DNA from: Cupriavidus basilensis
Lineage (GTDB): Bacteria > Pseudomonadota > Gammaproteobacteria > Burkholderiales > Burkholderiaceae
Assembly (NCBI RefSeq): GCF_000832305.1
Contig: NZ_CP010536.1
Coordinates: 868,001-932,000 of the forward strand
Direction: 5' to 3'
DNA: 64,000 bases
A program made the translations under genes and the position numbers. This document shows, in pieces, positions 59,564-64,000 of this stretch. The notes under the pieces are model-generated. The model worked only from the letters and a program-made list of their open reading frames with translations, had not been told where the DNA came from and did not search any database. Each line of letters opens with the position of its first letter. Within the stretch, counting starts at the first letter, position 1.

Positions 59564-60563
59564 ACCTCCGAAGCCGCGAGATAGTGCGGCGGGCCGGTTC
59601 CACCGTCCCGCTGGAACCGAGCCCGCGCCTGAAAGTACTGCAAAGCAGATAGAAATCGCCGCACCGGCAGCGTTGCTGCTACCGTGTGCGGCGTGGGCCA
59701 TGGATTCTGAAAACGGCGCTGGCCCGGCGCTTAACCTCCCCGCGAAGCAAGCTCTGTCACGGCCACTGCTCCACTCCCCGTTCAAGTCTGATTATCGTGA
59801 TGCCGCGGCTGGCGGTTTTGCACCGCCTTGTCGCCGGCATCCCTGGCGTACCGTATTTGCTGACATCGGCAATCTTTTCGGTCGCTCTGCTCTTTGTAAC
59901 GAAGACAAGAGCGACGAACGTGCCATGGTTTGTAAACTGCTGATTTTGTTAAGAATGCATTTTGCGAACTTGTTACATTCTGCGTTTCTTGTAACAAAGT
60001 GTTTCCTTGTCGTTACTGCCTTCGGGGCTGTTGTGTGCGCCGCAGCATGGCCGGCATGGCGAAAAGCGATGCTCTGACTTCTCTCAGATCACCAAAAGTG
60101 GCGAAAGAGATGGGTGAGGCTTCCTTTACTACATCGCCCGGGAACCATCCAAAGGGTATTCGTGAGAACGTATTCGGGTGGTGGAGCAGTCGCCGCACGA
60201 CCGTGCGAATGGTTGCAGCGTTGATACAACCCCGCGCAAATTGACTGTGCACAATAATGCCCACCGACTGCCGGAGGGAAGGGCCAGCGGCATACCACAC
60301 GTGCCGAAACAGTGCGCCAGCGACAAAAGATGTAGCCTGATAGGGTGACGAGTGTTAACTGAGTCACATTGGCCCGGGCTTTTCCTCGCCTTGTTGGATG
60401 AGGAGGGAACTTCCTGTCACGGCTGGCGAATACGATCGATTTGGTTGCATTCCTGATACATTGCTGGCCGGCATGCCGGGATAAGGGATATCGTCGCGCG
60501 GCGTGCGGGCACTGCGGTTTGCCGGCGCACCGCCAAATTGCACAATTCACGGGAGAAAGCAGG
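59564..60563. other. 1.0-kb non-coding region with block B and repeated motifs
   Basis: Between the PAP2-like gene and the YjgN gene, no credible gene. It starts with a hairpin (GGTTCCA-N9-TGGAACC, 59596-59618, with outer GCGGG/CCCGC). Block B runs to about 60020. TGGTTGCAGCGTTGATA (60210-60226) and TGGTTGCATTCCTGATA (60442-60458) are further copies of the motif seen before the PAP2 gene. Confidence 0.6.
59585..60020. repeat. Non-coding block B (paralogous to block A at 57560-57945)
   Basis: Contains the same ordered elements as block A, including the exact 15-mer GCGACGAACGTGCCA (59911-59925) and TGTAACAAAGTGTTTCC then GTTACTGC (59989-60017). Several extra TGTAAC/GTTACA half-sites occur (59894, 59971). 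Confidence 0.6.
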
Positions 60564-61661
60564 ATGCAGCTAGACAACAATGCGTTCCACGCGGCGGCAT
60601 ATGAGCAGCCGGCCGCCACGGTGCGTCCTCTGCGGTTCGAGTTCATCGGCTCGGGATCGGAGTTTTTCCGCATCTGGATCGTCAATACCTTGCTGACCAT
60701 TGTCACGCTGGGCATCTATTCGGCCTGGGCCAAGGTCCGCACGATGCAGTACTTCTACCGCAACACGCGGCTGGACGGCGCGAGCTTCGACTACCACGGC
60801 CGTGCTTCGGCCATCCTCAAGGGCCGCGCCATCGTGTTTGGCCTGGCGATGGTGTTCCAGCTTGCCAGCCATATTTCGCTGTTCGTGGCCTTGGCGCTGG
60901 GCCTGGCTCTGGCGGTGGTGTTTCCGCTGTTGCTGGTGCGGTCCTTGCGTTTTCGCATGGCGAACTCCAGCTACCGCGGCCTGCGCTTCGCCTTTACCGG
61001 GAGCGATGCCCAGGCCTACAAGGTGTTCCTGCTCTGGCCAGTGCTCACGGCGCTCAGCCTCTATGCACTGGCGCCGCTGGCGCACCAGCGCTTCAAGCAA
61101 TACCAGCATGACAACACCCGCTTCGGCACCGCGCCCTTCGGCATCAGCGCGAGCGCGGGCGGCTTCTATGGCGTCTACCTGCGCGCATTCGGCATGATGG
61201 TGGCGGTCGTGGTGGGGATGAGCGTGGCCGGCGGCATGCTGGGCAGGGGCATCGGCGCCGGGATTGGCGCTGGCATGGGGGCGGGCATGGGCGCGCCGGC
61301 GGTGGCGGGGATCATGGCCGTCATTGGCTTTTTCGTGGCGATGATGGCGGTCGGCCCCTTCTTCATGGCGCGGCTGCAGAACCTGGTGTGGAATCACACC
61401 ACGTTGGCGCCGCACGCGTTTCGCAGCGAGGTCAAGGCGGGTCGCCTGTTGTTTATCTTCGCCACCAACATGATCGCCAATGCACTGACGCTGGGCCTGT
61501 TCCTGCCGTTCGCGCGCGTGCGCTCGATGCGCTACCGTATCGAGAGCATGACCATGCTCGCGGCGGGTCCGCTGGACGCCTTCGTGGCTGGCGAGACGCA
61601 GCATGTGGGTGCGCTGGGCGACGCCGCGGTGGACTGGTACGACATCGACATCGCGCTGTGA
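60564..61661 (+). CDS. YjgN-family (DUF898) inner-membrane protein
   Basis: A 365-residue polytopic protein. Family sequences include FEFIGSGSEFFRIWIVNTLLTIVTLGIYSAWAKVR near the start (residues 25-60), RLDGASFDYHGRA, and a second related motif FIFATNMIANALTLGLFLPFARVRSMRY near 295-325. Six or more membrane segments are expected. A Gly/Met/Ala-rich stretch (GRGIGAGIGAGMGAGMGAPA, about residue 230-250) lies between the halves. Function unknown in all species I recall. Followed 58 bp later by an M48 peptidase gene, a pairing that suggests one operon in envelope maintenance. The ATG follows GGGAG. Confidence 0.87.
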   Translation: MQLDNNAFHAAAYEQPAATVRPLRFEFIGSGSEFFRIWIVNTLLTIVTLGIYSAWAKVRTMQYFYRNTRLDGASFDYHGRASAILKGRAIVFGLAMVFQLASHISLFVALALGLALAVVFPLLLVRSLRFRMANSSYRGLRFAFTGSDAQAYKVFLLWPVLTALSLYALAPLAHQRFKQYQHDNTRFGTAPFGISASAGGFYGVYLRAFGMMVAVVVGMSVAGGMLGRGIGAGIGAGMGAGMGAPAVAGIMAVIGFFVAMMAVGPFFMARLQNLVWNHTTLAPHAFRSEVKAGRLLFIFATNMIANALTLGLFLPFARVRSMRYRIESMTMLAAGPLDAFVAGETQHVGALGDAAVDWYDIDIAL

Positions 61662-61719
61662 CCGCAGTCATCGTAGTCATCGCCGCGCAAGCCTCGTTCA
61701 CTTCGATACCAAGGCCCTG

Positions 61720-62889
61720 ATGCAGGATATCCCCGACGCCACGGCCACCGCCCCGGTAGCCGCCACTTACTTCGATGGCCGCTCGTCGCGTGCCCATCGG
61801 GTGATGCTCTCCATCGAAGGGCGCGATGCGGTGTTGCGCGATGCACTTGGCACGGTGCTGCGCCGTGCGCCGCTGGCTGCGCTGCGTGTCTCCGAACGGG
61901 TCAAACGCGCGCCGCGCCTGGTCACGTTTGCCGATGGCGCCTTCTGCGAGGTCACCGACCACGCCGGTTTTGCCGCCTTGCTGGGCGCCAGTGGCTACCG
62001 CGAGGGCTGGGTGGTGCGTGCGCAGAACAGCTGGCGGCTGGCGCTGCTGTCCGTGCTGGGCCTGGCCGCGGCGCTGCTGCTGGGATATTTCTACGTCTTG
62101 CCCTGGGGCGCCGGCATGGTGGCGCGCAGCGTGCCGCCGACGCTGGAAGCCCGCCTCGGCGAGGCCACGCTTACCAGCATCGATCATGGCCTGCTCATGC
62201 CCTCGGCTCTGCCGCAGGCGCAGCAGCAACGGATTCGCGCCGACTTCGCCGCGCTGGTGCGCCCGGCCGATCCTGGCCACGAGTACGAGATCCTGTTCCG
62301 CCACGGTGGCAAGCTCGGGCCCAATGCACTGGCCCTGCCGGGCGGCACCATCGTGGTGACCGATGAACTCGTCAAGCTGACCGGCGTGGGCCCGGGCCTC
62401 ATGGGCGTGCTCGCCCACGAGGCCGGGCACGTGGCCGAGCGCCATGGCCTGCAGCAGATCCTCCAGGCCTCGGCGGTGGGCGCGCTGGCGGCCTATTTCT
62501 TTGGTGACTATTCCACCGTGCTGGCGGGCGTGCCCGCCGCGATCCTGACCCTGCGCTACTCGCGCGACCATGAGCGCGCGGCGGATGCGTATGCGGTGGA
62601 GGTCATGCAGCGCAACCACTTGCCGGTGTCGGCGTTTGCCGACGTCCTGCAGGCGCTGGAGGACGCCCACGCCCGGCAGGCGGAAGCCCAGGCGGCCAAG
62701 GCCGATGGCGGGAGCGAGGCCAGCACGCCAGCCGCCTCCGGCGAGCGCGAAACCAAGCGGGAGCGCCGCAGCCGGCGTGCCGCGGAGGATGGCGGCAACA
62801 ACGGGGATGGCGACGATGGCGACAGCTTTTTCTCCACGCATCCGCTCACGCGCGAGCGCATCGAAGCGCTGCGGGCTGCCGGACGCTAG
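61720..62889 (+). CDS. Membrane-anchored M48-family zinc metallopeptidase
   Basis: A 389-residue peptidase. One membrane segment (about residues 107-126) separates a cytoplasmic-type N-terminal domain from the catalytic part. The zinc site is HEAGH (233-237) with the third ligand E285 in SRDHERAADAYA, so the enzyme should be active. GPNALALPGGTIVVTDEL precedes the site as in BepA/Oma1-like M48 proteases. A charged, disordered linker (about 320-370) contains Glu/Lys/Arg runs, and FFSTHPLTRERIEAL ends the catalytic fold. Likely protein quality control at the membrane, with the YjgN gene upstream in the same operon. Confidence 0.9.
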   Translation: MQDIPDATATAPVAATYFDGRSSRAHRVMLSIEGRDAVLRDALGTVLRRAPLAALRVSERVKRAPRLVTFADGAFCEVTDHAGFAALLGASGYREGWVVRAQNSWRLALLSVLGLAAALLLGYFYVLPWGAGMVARSVPPTLEARLGEATLTSIDHGLLMPSALPQAQQQRIRADFAALVRPADPGHEYEILFRHGGKLGPNALALPGGTIVVTDELVKLTGVGPGLMGVLAHEAGHVAERHGLQQILQASAVGALAAYFFGDYSTVLAGVPAAILTLRYSRDHERAADAYAVEVMQRNHLPVSAFADVLQALEDAHARQAEAQAAKADGGSEASTPAASGERETKRERRSRRAAEDGGNNGDGDDGDSFFSTHPLTRERIEALRAAGR

Positions 62890-62892
62890 GTC

Positions 62893-63948
62893 TCAGGCGC
62901 CCGGCTGTGTATCTGGTGCAGGTGCATCAAGCGGCGCGCGCGGGGCGGCGGCCGCCACCTGGCTTTGCAGCCAGCTATGGAACCGCAGGATGACCTTCTC
63001 GCGTGGATTGCCTTCGCGCCAGGTCACCCAGTAGTGCAGGCTGGACGGGATGCGGGTGGTGCCGATCTGCACCAGCTCGCCGCTGGCAAGGTAGTCGCTG
63101 GCGAGTTGCAGGCGCGCGGTGGCCACGCCAAGTCCCGCCACCGCCGATTGCAGCATCATGCCGGCGTCCTGGAAGATCGGCCCGCGCTCGGGTTCCGTGC
63201 CAGGCAGGCCGGCGCTTTCCAGCCAGTCGCGCCACGGCCGCAGCGCGAAGCGCAGCATTGGCAGCCGCGGCAGGTCGGCCAGCGTGAAGCCGGGGTAGCG
63301 CGCGAGCAGTGCCGGGCTGGCCACCGCGATGACATGGTCTTCGATCAGGTTGTGGCAGGCAAAGCCGGGCAGGTCCACGCGCTGGTGCCAGATCCCCACG
63401 TCCACCGAGTACGGATCGGGCGGCGTGATCTCGGCGTGCAGCCGCAGATGCAAGTCCAGCCCCGGCAGGGCAGCGTGCAGGCTCGGCAGGCGGCGGATCA
63501 GCCAAGCGTTGGCCAGGTCGGCCATGACGCTGACTTCCAGCCGCACCACCTGCGGCGCGCCACCGTTGCTGGCCTCGCGCAGGCCGTCTTCCAGTTCCGC
63601 CAGCCCGTCGCGAATCCGCTCGGCCAGCCGCGCGCCCACATTGGTTGGCATCATCAGGTGGCCGGTGCGCTGGAACAGCTTGGTGCCCAGCTTGTCCTCC
63701 AGCGCGCGCAGATGGTGGCTGATGGCGCTGTGAGTCAGCGCCAGTTCCTCCGCCGCGCGCGAGAAGCTGCGGTGGCGGGCAGCGGCCTCGAGTGCGCGCA
63801 GTGCCTGCAGCGCGGGCAACTGGGGCGCGCGCTGCAAGCGCAGCGGCTCGGGGGGCGGGGCGGGTTCAGCCGGGCGGGATGGCAAGCTGGCCTGGCCGGG
63901 CAGGCCAGGCTTGATGGGTTTGGGGTGTCGGGAGGTCATTGCCGTCAA
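62893..63948 (-). CDS. LysR-family regulator of the GcvA type
   Basis: A 351-residue LTTR, longer than usual by about 40 residues of Pro-rich N-terminal extension (PAEPAPPPEPLRLQRAPQLP). The helix-turn-helix is at about 45-105 (LQALRALEAAARHRSFSRAAEELALTHSAISHHLRALEDKLGTKLFQR), as in GcvA-like regulators of amino-acid or beta-lactamase genes. The effector domain follows to the end (LADLPRLPMLRF; VAGLGVATARLQLASDYLASGELVQI). An ATG at 63939 is an alternative start. It converges on the M48 gene with 3 bases between stops; its target probably lies beyond the window, where it would be divergent. Confidence 0.9.
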   Translation of the reverse strand: MTAMTSRHPKPIKPGLPGQASLPSRPAEPAPPPEPLRLQRAPQLPALQALRALEAAARHRSFSRAAEELALTHSAISHHLRALEDKLGTKLFQRTGHLMMPTNVGARLAERIRDGLAELEDGLREASNGGAPQVVRLEVSVMADLANAWLIRRLPSLHAALPGLDLHLRLHAEITPPDPYSVDVGIWHQRVDLPGFACHNLIEDHVIAVASPALLARYPGFTLADLPRLPMLRFALRPWRDWLESAGLPGTEPERGPIFQDAGMMLQSAVAGLGVATARLQLASDYLASGELVQIGTTRIPSSLHYWVTWREGNPREKVILRFHSWLQSQVAAAAPRAPLDAPAPDTQPGA

Positions 63949-64000
63949 ATTCTACTCACAATTGCGGCGGGTATCTTTCGTTGGTGTTGCAGGCGGCGAC

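Noticed and set aside
60570..62841. Two long minus-strand frames opposite the YjgN and M48 genes
   Set aside because: The plus-strand proteins carry family motifs (YjgN repeats, HEAGH). The minus-strand translations are His/Gln/Arg-rich and motif-free.

Overview
This 64 kb window is a GC-rich (about 65% by eye) chromosomal segment from a betaproteobacterium of the family Burkholderiaceae. The protein sequences most resemble Cupriavidus/Ralstonia. That assignment rests on recognised family sequences and gene combinations, not on a marker gene; no rRNA, tRNA, CRISPR array, phage or complete insertion sequence was seen.

Layout. 1-4 kb: the 3' part of an NCS2 nucleobase permease, then a divergent pair of membrane proteins that both end in CBS domains (HPP family and ClC chloride channel). 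4-6.7 kb: an Lrp/AsnC regulator facing an operon of a DDAH-fold arginine hydrolase-like enzyme and a true ornithine cyclodeaminase, a likely arginine-to-ornithine-to-proline route. 6.8-9.5 kb: a helix-turn-helix regulator, a family 2 glycosyltransferase and a hexapeptide acetyltransferase. 9.9-15.3 kb: a DctB/DctD-type two-component system and its DAACS transporter, whose upstream region carries a clear sigma-54 promoter, paired palindromes and a possible leader peptide. 15.4-18.7 kb: a 1120-residue MASE1-PAS-GGDEF-EAL protein. 19.4-22.1 kb: a two-subunit molybdenum hydroxylase of the isoquinoline oxidoreductase type. 22.1-25.2 kb: an ECF sigma/anti-sigma pair facing a Tat-exported metallophosphoesterase and a CuA-like cupredoxin, with the same promoter motif reading outward in both directions.

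25.3-28.2 kb is the least orderly stretch: a large nested palindromic repeat, a small hypothetical protein, and the collapsed remains of a tripartite RND efflux operon. 28.2-33.6 kb holds small regulators (ArsR, Crp/Fnr, LysR), a 2-oxoglutarate dioxygenase, a histone-H1-like protein and a quinone oxidoreductase. 34-36 kb is groES-groEL behind a perfect CIRCE operator.

37-50 kb is a complete Tad (tight adherence, Flp type IVc pilus) cluster on the minus strand. It reads from two Flp-type prepilins through prepilin peptidase, an unusual AAA ATPase, RcpC, RcpA secretin, a lipoprotein, three TadE/F/G-type proteins, TadZ, TadA, TadB and TadC to a terminator. 51-62.9 kb looks like a cell-envelope or polysaccharide region: two tandem GT87-like polytopic proteins, a GtrB-like glycosyltransferase, a methyltransferase with a GtrA-like protein, a sigma-54 activator with a degenerate receiver (VpsR-like architecture), a PAP2-like phosphatase, a YjgN-family protein and an M48 protease. 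The long non-coding stretches here contain duplicated blocks and repeated motifs that look like a shared regulatory sequence. The window ends with a LysR gene.
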